Below are positions 39,535 to 52,305 of a DNA stretch of 64,000 nucleotides, in pieces. Position numbers and translations under genes: made by a program. Every line of letters starts with the position of its first letter. Within the stretch, counting starts at the first letter, position 1. Under the pieces are notes generated by a model that was not told where the DNA came from, did no database searches, and saw nothing but the letters and a program-made list of their open reading frames with translations. Where the stretch lies: positions 65,295,369 through 65,359,368 of the forward strand of contig OX442314.1 in the NCBI GenBank assembly GCA_949358305.1, given 5' to 3'. This DNA comes from Strigamia acuminata. Taxonomy: Eukaryota > Arthropoda > Chilopoda > Geophilomorpha > Linotaeniidae.

Positions 39535-41003
39535 TGTTGCAAACAACGTGGAATAATTTAGAAACTACTTTTATTGCCAATTTGTGTCTGAATAAATGTT
39601 TCCAAAGTGTGTTTTATTTTGCATAACATTTCAGTTTTTATTTACAGGATTTTTGCATTATTAAAATGTTTTTAGTGCTTTCAGATACTGATGTTTGATG
39701 AAATGTGATATTCCATTGTTTATTGCATTTATTTCTAGTGTTTATTGCGTGATTTTGTGTTACTTTATTCATTTTCTATCAATTTGTGTGATTTCGGGTG
39801 AAATTTGGTGCATTTGTCGTTAAACAGTTCACTAGTGTTATCGACGTGACGTCATATTTCAAGTTCTAGTTCGGTTTTTGTTCAAACTTCTAACCTTCCG
39901 TTTGGACGGAATTTTGATGGTTAGAATTGTTTTTGACATTGTTTTAGACTAATTTGGGGGTGATCTGTTGATTCGTGCACTCTAATTTCGTCCCGGAACA
40001 GCCGTTTTTCTGCTACGAGCGATCGTGACGGACCCCGCATGTGCGTTGCCGTCCAAGATCATTTCGTTCGGTTTGCGGTTGATTTCAAGTGTTCTTTCAT
40101 TAAAACGTGTCTTGTTTGCGGGAAATTACATTTCCTGAACTTATTTACTTATTCCAAAGTGTTTACATAAGTTATTTCTTGTGTTGAAATTCAAACCTTG
40201 TGTTTTGCCGCCAATGTAGAGTTTACCGGACGCCATGTTGGATTTTGCCAATGATTTGTAAATCTTTCATGTCGTTTTGTTTTTATATCTCAATTGGTGT
40301 TTGTACTATTTAGTTTTAGTGTATTTCAATGCAAAATCTTTACTTATTTGGTTTTGTGTGTGACTTTGAATTCAAACTTGATGATTATGTCATTTTGCTT
40401 GTCTTTGATTGGTTAGGCCCAATTATCTGCTTAGCGATCACTGTTTTCGCTGTTTTCTCATTGTTTTGATTAACGAATTTTGTTGTTACGATAGACTTTA
40501 ATATTCCTGAGTTTTTTGTGCTCATTTTGAGTTATTACACATTATTTTTAGTACATTTCTCGTAATTTGTTGTCTTTGCTTGAAATTGCATTTCCTCCGT
40601 TTCCATGTCAACGGAGTATTTCTTTATTGTAATTTGCCGACAATTGGTTTGGCGTGTGCCATCCTATTATAATGTGTAATTATTGAGTTGCCGTTTTATA
40701 TTTGATTAAAATAGTCGTGTTAATGTTAACTCTTACCTTTTCTGCTTTTGACCTGTTTTCAATGTGTCCTGAGTAGGAAACCATTTTCCCAGACTGGCCA
40801 ATGGATCAGCAAACCCTTTGGATACCATGCAAAAGTGTTTCCAACAGTTAAACCTTCATGTAACAGGAGATTTTGAGGCGAATCAAGTGCATTTCCACAC
40901 GGTACACGTACGAATTTCACTATACGATCGTTTGAGTTTGTTGGCGGGAGTTTCGAATCGCCACATCTCAGTTCTTCTCTGTTCCTGTTGACTGACCGCA
41001 ACA
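39535..41003 (+). repeat. 5' LTR of BEL element C
   Basis: 1469 bp, TGTTGC to GCAACA. TGACGTCA at 39847-39854. A hairpin with arms CTCCGTT and AACGGAG corresponds to that in A/B LTRs. Confidence 0.95.
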
Positions 41004-41913
41004 TCGAATAAGAATTTTTGGTGCACGTGACCATGGATTTCGTCTGCTTCTTGTGGGTTTTTTCCGGTTCATCATTTGATACGTTCAACCGTGCGTCTGG
41101 TGCGATTGACGGAAATTACGTCTGTGAGTCGTCGTCTGCTAGAATGGTCGTCGTTCAACGTGGCAACAGCCACAACGGGGATTTATTTGGCGTCGATCAC
41201 GAACATTTCTGTGCAAGCAACGAGATTCTTCGGTCGACATCTTGGATTACACAACGCGCTGTGCTGGAAAGCCGATTTGCCCCTGAAATAATTGCTTATT
41301 CTTGTGTTTTGCATTCAGTGCTTGTATTTTTAAGATTTTGGTTGCATGAGGGTATTGTATTGGGTATTTCAAAGCTGTTTTTGCTGTTTCCTAAGCTAGT
41401 TTTGAGGGAAAATTCACTGAAAGTGTATTTTATTGTGAATTTTTCAAGTGATTTCTTGATTTTGTGCATGCATCTCCATATAACTGGCTTAACCAGGGGA
41501 GGTTTAGATTTTTTGGAGTTAGAAACTGTTCAGTCTCTCATTGCAAGAGCTGTCAGTTATTATCGTGAAATTTTGATAGTCAACTTTGGTGACATTCGTT
41601 CAAAACGAATCGCCGAAGTATTTCAAACTTGTGCAGGACTTTTTGAGTCACGTTTTTAATACGTGATCAAGGTCGCTCGTTTGTTTTGGCATCCTTGATT
41701 GCTAAAACACTCGATATTCTTGTGTATTTTCAAGGTTTTTTGTCGTTTGGGCAAGAAAACTTTGAAAAATTCTGTTCTTTTAAAGTAAATGATTGTGAAT
41801 TTTATTCTTTTCAAGTATAAAGTTTAAGTTATATTCTTTTTAAGTTTAAAGCGAAGTGTTTTGTTGTTCAAAATATTATCTTCTGTTTCATAATTTACAG
41901 CCGTGAATTTGAG
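41004..41913 (+). other. 5' leader of BEL element C
   Basis: Primer-site-like TGGTGCACGTGACC starts at 41019, 15 bp inside the LTR. A frame at 41018-41659 (213 codons) has local protein-level similarity to the leader frame of element B, for example SSSA, VQR, CASN and RFAP in order. The rest is T-rich. Confidence 0.6.
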
Positions 41914-44900
41914 ATGGAGAGAGATAGAGAAACAGAAACTTCCGAACGCGATTTACTCACTGTGGAGCAAATTGAAATACTAGAGACCAGGTGGGAAGCA
42001 CAACTTTCATCTCTCAACGACTTGCTGTCTTTGTCGGAGAAGACGAGCGATCCAGGAGAGTTAGAAGCGCTTCTGCTTACTGCAAATCTGAAAGAGACAC
42101 GCGTTGTAAATGGCCTGAACGAGCTTCAAGTCTACTGTGAGCACGCGTTTTACCTTGAGAGTGTCGAGAAACTGGAATCATCACAAACGAGAGTGGAACT
42201 TCTCCGAAGAAGGTGGGAGGTTTCAAAGCGGTCTCTTCCAACCCTTGGAGGAAGACTCAACATGTCTACAGTTTCCGGTGCAAATACGTCCCTGAATACT
42301 TCGACTTCTTTCCGCAAGAATTCCAAGTTGCCCAAACTTGAATCTGTAAAGTTTGACGGGGAGATAATCAAATACAAGACGTTTAAGAGCAACTTTGAAA
42401 CTTCTGTGCATAATGACCCAGATCTGAGCAGTGTTGAAAAGTTGCAATACCTTCAAACTATGTGTACAGGTGAGGCTGCGGCTTTGATTTCCACCTTTCC
42501 TTTGATCGAGGAATCCTATGACTTGGCACGGGAAGAACTTGATCGTAACTATGGCGATGAGGATGCGCAACAGACGGCTCTCATCCAATCCATTCGAGAC
42601 TTGAAGACTGTTTCAAGCATATACCCGACAAAGGTGTTGAAGGCAAATTTGACAAAGATTTCTTCAACAATACGACTTCTTGAGCAACTGAAGATTCCTG
42701 TACGGACATCTGGTGCATTTCTGATGCCGGACATTCTTAGCAAGTTTCCTGCTCCAATGACTTTGCGTTTTTATCAAGTCCACGGACTATCTTGCAAGAA
42801 CATTTTGACCTTGCTTGACTTTTTCCAAAAGGAAGTAGCTATGGCAGAACGCACTGAAGCTGTTTCTCCATCTGAAAAAGCAAAGAAGGAAAAGTCTGAA
42901 GTTGAAAAGGCTAAAGTTAAAGGATCCATGACGACTTGCACCGCGACGCAAGACTCAAAATCGTCTTCAATCTCCAAAGTGAAGACAGAGTCGAGACAAG
43001 AGAACAAGTCTGCGAATTCCAAGGCACTCAAGTGCATTTTTTGTCAAGAAGACCATTTGAGCGGTTCTTGCAAAAAGGAGTTCGAAATCAATGCAAAGAT
43101 TGAATTGATAAAGAAAAACAGACTTTGCTTTAATTGTTTTCGAACAGGTCATCGCGTTGGTGACTGCAAAGTGAAGTTTTCCTGCAAGCATTGTGGCGGA
43201 AGACATCATTCAACCATTTGTAAGAAGTCTGAGGTGAACAATTCTCCAAGTCCGACAGAGAAACCCAAGGAGTCGCAAGTGACCACACACGTCTCGTGCG
43301 CGATATCCACTTCTCTTCAACTTATGATTTTTGTTGCTGACCTCAAAACCAAATCTGGAGGTTCACACCACATCCGAGGCATGATTGACCCGGGTAGCCA
43401 TCGGTCATTCATTACAACTGAACTGGTGAACCGACTAAAACTGAAGAAGTGCGGCAGTATTTCTGCGACCACACAACGGTTCAACGATTCTATGCCTGCT
43501 GCCACTGATTACGACGTATACAACGTTACTCTTCAAAGCAAGAATGACGCACAAAACTTCAAATTATCAATGCTTTCAGTGGAAAATTTGCCGAAAGTGC
43601 AAGGCATTTTGAATGCATCGGTAATAGAAAAGGTGAAGAAGCTGAATCTTGAACTTGCCGAAGATCTGCCAGCCAAGACATCTCAAATAGACATTCTTTT
43701 GGGAGTTGATGCTTGGTGGAAAGTCATTAAAGATGGCAAAAAGAAAATCAACGACGATCTTGGACTCATAAATACGTTATTTGGATGGGTGCTTATCGGA
43801 GCAGCCGGAAATACGGATTTATTCGAAGATGAAGCTGATTTGACTTCATGTTGTAATACTTGCAACATAGAAATCCATGAACAATTGGACAAACTTTGGA
43901 ATTTAGAGGCAATTGGGATTAATGCTGGTGAAAAAGAATCCGATTTCACAAGAGATCGATTTGAAGCCACGACAAAACGTCTCGATGACGGAAGATACGA
44001 GGTGATGCTGCCTTTTAATGGACAAGAAACTGACTTGGACTCAAACTGGGAGCTCGCACTTAACCAATTAGCCAACACATTGAAGAGAATCGACTCAAAT
44101 GACGATTATAAGAAGCGATATGACGACTCAATGTGGCAATACATTGAAGAAAACCACGCTGAGGAAGTTCCAACTGAAGAACGGTTCCTAAAGAAAGGGA
44201 TATATAACATTCCACATCATTCAGTGATCAAAGAGGACCGGGAAACAACGAAATTCAGAGTCGTATTCAATGCGTCGTCTGCGAAAAAAGGAAAACGCTC
44301 ATTAAATGACTGCATTTTTCCTGGACCATCCTTAAATCCAGATTTGATATTGGTGATGGTCAGATTCAGATTGTATTGCATTCCAATCATTGCTGACATT
44401 AAACAAGCATTCCTCCAAGTAATGATAAACCCCACACATAGGAACTTTCTGCGTTTTTTGTGGGTTTCGAGGCAATATTTCAAGAACCCCTATTCGTGGA
44501 AAAATTTGTGGAATAATATTATGATTTTGAGGATGATAGTCGTACCATTTGGAGTTATTTCCTCTCCTTTTCTCCTGTGCGCAACAATTCGGAAACAAGC
44601 TGATCAATACAAAGAGACACATCCGAAAGAAGTTGATGCACTAGACGCCGGGATATACATGGATGATTTAACTTCTGGAGGTGATCACACGACAGACACA
44701 ACAAAACATTGTGAAGAATTAAAAATGATTTTAGATGATGGGAAACTCCCACTTGTAAAATGGGCAACAGCCAATGAAAAGGTTTTCAATGACATCAAAG
44801 AAAAGGGATTTCACATGAGAAGTGACGGATTCTGTGAACAGGGAGTGATAAAAATGCTTGGAATTTTATGGGACACGCAAGAAGACGTCCTCATGTTCAG

Positions 44901-47166
44901 GATTCCACAAATGGACATTATTCCGAACACAAGACGTGAAGTTCTCTCTTTGGTAGCCTCTATTTTCGATCCGATGGGACTCATTTCTCCAGTCGTTTTG
45001 AAAATGAGACTCCTTCTTCAAGACATTTGTTTACGTACAAAGAACTGGGACGGAAGAATTTCGGACTCAGAAAAGCAAGAGATTAACGAATGGAGTCGAG
45101 ACATCCAGAAATTAAAAGACTATAAAGTACCTCGATGGTTAGAAACCTATTCTAATAAAGAATTGAGTATTGAAGTTTTCTGTGATGCCAGCACTAAAGC
45201 CTTTGGATGTGCAATTTTCATCGTCAACAATAAAGGAAAAAGAACTTTGCTACTCAGCAAATGTAGACTAGCCCCTGCAAAAAAGATTACCTTGCCTAGA
45301 CTTGAATTAACTGCTGCGGTCGTTGGTGTACGGATGTGTCAGTATTTGACAAATAACTTTCTGCCAGGTTATCCAATCAAAACCATTCGATATTTTTCTG
45401 ATTCCACCATAACTTTGGCTTGGATAAATTCGAAGAAAAATGAGTGGAAGCCTTATGTTTCTAACCGCGTTCAGGAAATTGTTTCATCGTCTGACGCAAG
45501 CCAATGGTCACATATTCCGACAGAGTTCAATCCTGCAGATCTACTTACACGACCACACGATGCAAAAACATTAATGACAAATAAACTTTGGTGGAACGGC
45601 GTGGACGTTTCTAAAATCGAAAAAGTCGAGGTCGTGCAAATAAAACTACCCGAAGAAGAAAAAAGAATTGTGGTTATGAATGTTCAAGTTAAAGAGACAT
45701 TTATAAGCAAATTTTTCAAAAGATATCGCAACTTCAACCGTCTAGTTAGAGTATTTTCGTACATTTTGCGCTGGAAATCTCATCGTTTTCGCGGCGAAGA
45801 TCTCGCGCAACGCGAAATGGAATCCAGTCAAATTAGGATTCTTCAATTTTCACAAGAAATCTACTTTCGAGAAGAGATCGAAGCTGTGAGAAACAAGACT
45901 GAAGTTGAGAGATACTCCCCTTTGAAGAATTTCGAATATTTCTTAGATGAGGATGGACTTTTACGTTTGCGCAGCAGACTGAGATTGTCTTTGCTTTCAT
46001 TTGACGAAAAATACCCGATTCTTTTGCATAACGAAAGTTGGGTAACTAGACTAATTATTCGCAAGACTCATCTTGATCTCATGCATGGAGATTTGAGTGA
46101 AACGCTTTATCGAATTCGTGAGAAATTTTGGGTTCTCCGAGGACGCAGGACCATTCAGACTGTGATAAGAGAATGTTCCGTTTGCAGAAGGACTAAACTT
46201 GCAAGAAATAATCCGTCTACTGGAGAATTACCGAAAGAAAGAGTAACCCCAGCAGCTCCTTTTCAACACACCGGAATCGATCATTTGGGACCTATTTTTG
46301 TGGGAAAGGACAAAAAACGATTGAAGAAAACATACATTTTATTATTCACTTGTATGGTTACACGAAGTTTACATCTCGAAGTGTCCGAAGATTTATCCAC
46401 TGAGAAATTCTTATTGGCATTCAGACGATTTTGTGCTCGTTACGGTTGTCCAGCAAAAGTCTTCTCGGACAACAGTAAAACCTTTGAAAAAGGAAGTACA
46501 CAAATTCAGTCATGGGGAAAACTGATTGGCCGTTCGGACATAAAAACATTTCTGTCTGAGAAAAGGATTGTATGGACATTTATCCCTCCGCTCTCACCGT
46601 GGATGGGAGGAGCTTGAGAGAGACTAGTCCGCTCAGTCAAGGATAAATTGCGGAAAACTTTATTGCGACACACTGTGGATTTGGAAACCCTACAAACCTT
46701 GGTTCTTGAGATCAGCTCCGTGTTGAATTCACGACCTTTGTCGTATGTACACGAAAATATAGACGGCGGCAGAATCCTTTCACCTGAAAACTTTTTAACG
46801 GGAGGTATGCCGAAATACATGATCAACAAGACCCTGAATGCAATCAAGAAAAGTGACCTTCGAAAACTCGACAAGAAAAGAAGACAGTTCATTTGGGATT
46901 TTTGGACTATATGGAAACACAGTTACTTGATGCAGTTAAGAAACTTTTACGAGGTCAAAGGAGATAAGTCTTTTCAAAACCCCAAAATTGACCAGATTGT
47001 TCTTCTTGAAAAGATGGGAACCAACCCTTACTTTTGGCCTCTTGCCAGGATAAAACAAGTGTTTCCTGGCGATGATGGACTAATTCGCATCGTTAGTGTT
47101 GTGCTTCCCGATGGAAGAGAGTTGCGTCGTTCTGTAAGGCATATTAGAGCCCTTGAACTTGATTGA
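41914..47166 (+). pseudogene. gag-pol: BEL/Pao Gag-Pol polyprotein of element C, with an in-frame TGA
   Basis: ATG at 41914; one frame to TGA at 47164-47166, but with a premature TGA at 46615-46617 (codon 1568). The family has Trp at this place, one residue before the catalytic Glu of integrase, so a TGG to TGA change is the simplest explanation. Upstream are Gag, zinc knuckles starting CIFC, CFNC and CKHC, protease DPGS, reverse transcriptase with YMDD, RNase H with FCDAS, and the integrase HHCC finger and first two Asp. The part after the stop is fully open and conserved. The truncated product would lack the third catalytic residue and the C-terminal domain, so this copy cannot make a complete integrase unless the stop is read through. 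Confidence 0.95.
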
Positions 47167-47224
47167 TGTGTGTTTTGCAGACTTCTCTCATCTCTCTTCT
47201 CTCTCTTTCTCGCTGGCAATTCGT

Positions 47225-48693
47225 TGTTGCAAACAACGTGGAATAATTTAGAAACTACTTTTATTGCCAATTTGTGTCTGAATAAATGTTTCCAAAGTGT
47301 GTTTTATTTTGCATAACATTTCAGTTTTTATTTACAGGATTTTTGCATTATTAAAATGTTTTTAGTGCTTTCAGATACTGATGTTTGATGAAATGTGATA
47401 TTCCATTGTTTATTGCATTTATTTCTAGTGTTTATTGCGTGATTTTGTGTTACTTTATTCATTTTCTATCAATTTGTGTGATTTCGGGTGAAATTTGGTG
47501 CATTTGTCGTTAAACAGTTCACTAGTGTTATCGACGTGACGTCATATTTCAAGTTCTAGTTCGGTTTTTGTTCAAACTTCTAACCTTCCGTTTGGACGGA
47601 ATTTTGATGGTTAGAATTGTTTTTGACATTGTTTTAGACTAATTTGGGGGTGATCTGTTGATTCGTGCACTCTAATTTCGTCCCGGAACAGCCGTTTTTC
47701 TGCTACGAGCGATCGTGACGGACCCCGCATGTGCGTTGCCGTCCAAGATCGTTTCGTTCGGTTTGCAGTTGATTTCAAGTGTTCTTTCATTAAAACGTGT
47801 CTTGTTTGCGGGAAATTACATTTCCTGAACTTATTTACTTATTCCAAAGTGTTTACATAAGTTATTTCTTGTGTTGAAATTCAAACCTTGTGTTTTGCCG
47901 CCAATGTAGAGTTTACCGGACGCCATGTTGGATTTTGCCAATGATTTGTAAATCTTTCATGTCGTTTTGTTTTTATATCTCAATTGGTGTTTGTACTATT
48001 TAGTTTTAGTGTATTTCAATGCAAAATCTTTACTTATTTGGTTTTGTGTGTGACTTTGAATTCAAACTTGATGATTATGTCATTTTGCTTGTCTTTGATT
48101 GGTTAGGCCCAATTATCTGCTTAGCGATCACTGTTTTCGCTGTTTTCTCATTGTTTTGATTAACGAATTTTGTTGTTACGATAGACTTTAATATTCCTGA
48201 GTTTTTTGTGCTCATTTTGAGTTATTACACATTATTTTTAGTACATTTCTCGTAATTTGTTGTCTTTGCTTGAAATTGCATTTCCTCCGTTTCCATGTCA
48301 ACGGAGTATTTCTTTATTGTAATTTGCCGACAATTGGTTTGGCGTGTGCCATCCTATTATAATGTGTAATTATTGAGTTGCCGTTTTATATTTGATTAAA
48401 ATAGTCGTGTTAATGTTAACTCTTACCTTTTCTGCTTTTGACCTGTTTTCAATGTGTCCTGAGTAGGAAACCATTTTCCCAGACTGGCCAATGGATCAGC
48501 AAACCCTTTGGATACCATGCAAAAGTGTTTCCAACAGTTAAACCTTCATGTAACAGGAGATTTTGAGGCGAATCAAGTGCATTTCCACACGGTACACGTA
48601 CGAATTTCACTATACGATCGTTTGAGTTTGTTGGCGGGAGTTTCGAATCGCCACATCTCAGTTCTTCTCTGTTCCTGTTGACTGACCGCAACA
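47225..48693 (+). repeat. 3' LTR of BEL element C
   Basis: 1469 bp. Preceded by a striking C/T-rich run (about 47180-47212) and GCTGGCAATTCG. TGACGTCA at 47537-47544. Confidence 0.95.
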
Positions 48694-50793
48694 GAGACAT
48701 TGGACTTGTGGTGTTTGTGCTAAGTCAACTGTGATGAGATCAAAAGTCTATTCTCCCAAATCATTGGTTGGATGTCTCTAAAACTTACATTGGAGCCTTC
48801 TACTAAGGTTTAAACACTATTTCTGAACATTCAGAGACATTGGTGTTTGTGCTAAGTCAACTGTGATGAGATCAAAAGTCTATTCTCCCAAATCATTGGT
48901 TGGATGTTTCTAAAACTTACATTGGAGCTTTCTACTAAGGTTTAAACACTATTTCTGAACATTCAGAGACATTGGTGTTTGTGCTAAGTCAACTGTGATG
49001 AGATCAAAAGTCTATTCTCCCAAATCATTGGTTGGATGTTTCTAAAATTTACATTGGAGCCTTCTACTAAGGTTTAAACACTATTTTTGAACATTCAGAG
49101 ACATTGGTCTTGTGGTGTTTGTGCTAAGTCAACTGTGATGAGATCAAAAGTCTATTCTCCTAAATCAATGGTTGAATGTTTCTAAAACTTACATTGGAGC
49201 CTTCTACTAAGGTTTAAACACTATTTCTGAACATTCAGAGACATTGGACTTGTGGTGTTTGTGCTAAGTCAACTGTGATGAGATCAAAAGTCTATTCTCC
49301 CAAATCATTGGTTGGATGTCTCTAAAACTTACATTGGAGCCTTCTACTAAGGTTTAAACACTATTTCTGAACATTCAGAGACATTGGTGTTTGTGCTAAG
49401 TCAACTGTGATGAGATCAAAAGTCTATTCTCCCAAATCATTGGTTGGATGTTTCTAAAACTTACATTGGAGCCTTCTACTAAGGTTTAAACACTATTTCT
49501 GAACATTCAGAGACATTGGACTTGTGGTGTTTGTGCTAAGTCAACTGTGATGAGATCAAAAGTCTATTCTCCCAAATCATTGGTTGGATGTTTCTAAAAT
49601 TTACATTGGAGCCTTCTACTAAGGTTTAAACACTATTTTTGAACATTCAGAGACATTGGTCTTGTGGTGTTTGTGCTAAGTCAACTGTGATGAGATCAAA
49701 AGTCTATTCTCCTAAATCAATGGTTGAATGTTTCTAAAACTTACATTGGAGCCTTCTACTAAGGTTTAAACACTATTTCTGAACATTCAGAGACATTGGT
49801 CTTGTGGTGTTTGTGCTAAGTCAACTGTGATTAGATCAAAAGTCTATTCTCCCAAATCATTGGTTGGATGTCTCTAAAACTTACATTGGAGCCTTCTACT
49901 AAGGTTTAAACACTATTTCTGAACATTCAGAGACATTGGTCTTGTGGTGTTTGTGCTAAGTCAACTGTGATTAGATCAAAAGTCTATTCTCCCAAATCAT
50001 TGGTTGGATGTCTCTAAAACTTACATTGGAGCCTTCTACTAAGGTTTAAACACTATTTCTGAACATTCAGAGACATTGGTCTTGTGGTGTTTGTGCTAAG
50101 TCAACTGTGATGAGATCAAAAGTCTATTCTCCCAAATCATTGGTTGGATGTTTCTAAAATTTACATTGGAGCCTTCTACTAAGGTTTAAACACTATTTTT
50201 GAACATTCAGAGACATTGGTCTTGTGGTGTTTGTGCTAAGTCAACTGTGATGAGATCAAAAGTCTATTCTCCTAAATCAATGGTTGAATGTTTCTAAAAC
50301 TTACATTGGAGCCTTCTACTAAGGTTTAAACACTATTTCTGAACATTCAGAGACATTGGACTTGTGGTGTTTGTGCTAAGTCAACTGTGATGAGATCAAA
50401 AGTCTATTCTCCCAAATCATTGGTTGGATGTCTCTAAAACTTACATTGGAGCCTTCTACTAAGGTTTAAACACTATTTCTGAACATTCAGAGACATTGGT
50501 GTTTGTGCTAAGTCAACTGTGATGAGATCAAAAGTCTATTCTCCCAAATCATTGGTTGGATGTTTCTAAAACTTACATTGGAGCCTTCTACTAAGGTTTA
50601 AACACTATTTCTGAACATTCAGAGACATTGGACTTGTGGTGTTTGTGCTAAGTCAACTGTGATGAGATCAAAAGTCTATTCTTCCAAATCATTGGTTGGA
50701 TGTTTCTAAAATTTACATTGGAGCCTTCTACTAAGGTTTAAACACTATTTTTGAACATTCAGAGACATTGGTCTTGTGGTGTTTGTGCTAAGT
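48694..50793. repeat. 140-bp satellite array, middle block
   Basis: About 15 monomers, 140 bp with several of the 132-bp form. Interrupted on the right by solo LTR G within GCTAAGT. Confidence 0.97.
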
Positions 50794-52305
50794 TGTTGCA
50801 AACAACGTGGAAATATTTTTGAAATTGCATTTATTACTGTGTTTTATGTCATAATAAATATTCATAGTGTAATTGAGTTTTTGCCTAATATTTTCATTTA
50901 TTGCTTTTCAGGTTTTATCTTATTAAAACATTTTCTAGTGTTTTCAGTATTTTAGTGTCTTTTGTGTTGATATTACATTTTAATTTACTGTTATTTCAAG
51001 TGTTTTCAAAGCTTTGTGTCTTATCTCATTGATTTCTTATGCATTTTCATGATTTTCGGCATTTTTAAGTACATTCGTCGAAGTGCAGTTCAGTTACGCT
51101 ACACGCGTGACGTCATTTTTCCATTACTAGTCTCGTTTCGTTAGAACTTCTAACGTTTCGTTCTATACTTTCCGAGTTGTTAAGAATTCTATTCACAATT
51201 GCTTTCTACTAATTATTGTCTGCTCTTTCGACTGGTGTGCTTTATTATTGCCCAAGTGTTTTCGTTTCGTCAGTGCGAACGTTCGTTGTCGGCCACCGCA
51301 TGGGCGCGGCCGATAATGTTCGGTTCGTGCGGCTTACGATCTATTTCAAAGTGTTGTGTTGAATAAATAGTGTGATTTTGTGCAGGAAATAACATTTCCT
51401 AATTTTATTTAACATTCCTATGTGGTTTTTATAAACATTCTGTGTATCTAATTTCAAATGTACTGGTTTTACCGCCAATATGACGTTCGAGGCCGCCATG
51501 TTGGAATTTATCGGTAATTCGTTTTTATTTCAATTTGTTTACGATGTATATTGATTGAATTGATTTTACTATTTGTTTACGATGTTTTTTAACCTGAATT
51601 CTTATGTTATTTTGTGTTTTAAAGCCATTTTAAATTCAAATCTTACGGTTACGTCATCATACTTGCCTGTGATTGGCTATTGCGATCGTCTGCTACACGA
51701 TCATTGTTTTGTGCTTCGTTTTCATTGTTTTACTTATTGAATCGAATTGTTATGATTAGCTTTTTTATTCACTGCATTCTTGCGGTCATTTTGATATATT
51801 ACAAACTGTAATCCGTGCTAATTTCACAATATGTCAACTTTGCCTGTATTTTCGTTTTCCTCCGTTGCCATGACAACGGAGAATTTTGTATCTGTATTTC
51901 GCCGCTAATCTGTTCGGCGCGTGCCGTTATCGGTATTGCGCATGTGCGGCTCCCTTGAGGGCCAATTGTATTCGTGTATTTTAAGCAGTTATCATCTAAC
52001 CGTTCATTAAAGAAGTTGTTGAATTTTAGCTCGTGTTTAACTTTATTTCCGCCATCTTTTCCAATGTGTCGGGAGTAGTTAAATCTTTTTTCCCCGTTGG
52101 CTTATGGATAAACAAGCACTCGGATACCTTTCAACAGTGCTCTCGATTGCTTTCTCCTCATGCAACAATGGATTCGGGAGTGATTATTGTGGTTTCCAGC
52201 GCGGTTTCTGTACGTACTTTGCTATACGATCATCAAATCATAGTGGCGGAAATTTCAAACCGCAAATGCCCATTTCTTCTATATTCGTGTTGACCGACCG
52301 CAACA
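50794..52305 (+). mobile_element. Solo LTR G of the BEL A/B family
   Basis: 1512 bp, TGTTGC to GCAACA, with a 4-bp duplication AAGT (50790-50793, 52306-52309) in the satellite. The uninterrupted satellite reads GCTAAGTCAACTG. A solo LTR with matching flanks means an original full insertion lost its interior by LTR-LTR recombination. Subtype as in element A. TGACGTCA at 51108-51115. Confidence 0.96.

Larger units (their letters stand above)
39535..48693 (+). mobile_element. BEL/Pao LTR retrotransposon C, full length, one stop in pol
   Basis: 9159 bp inserted in the satellite; LTRs of 1469 bp each; target duplication GAGA (39531-39534, 48694-48697). Related to A/B throughout but a separate family (LTRs alignable, clearly diverged). 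The two LTRs differ at only two sites by eye (near 40071 and 40087 of the 5' copy), so it is young. Confidence 0.96.
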
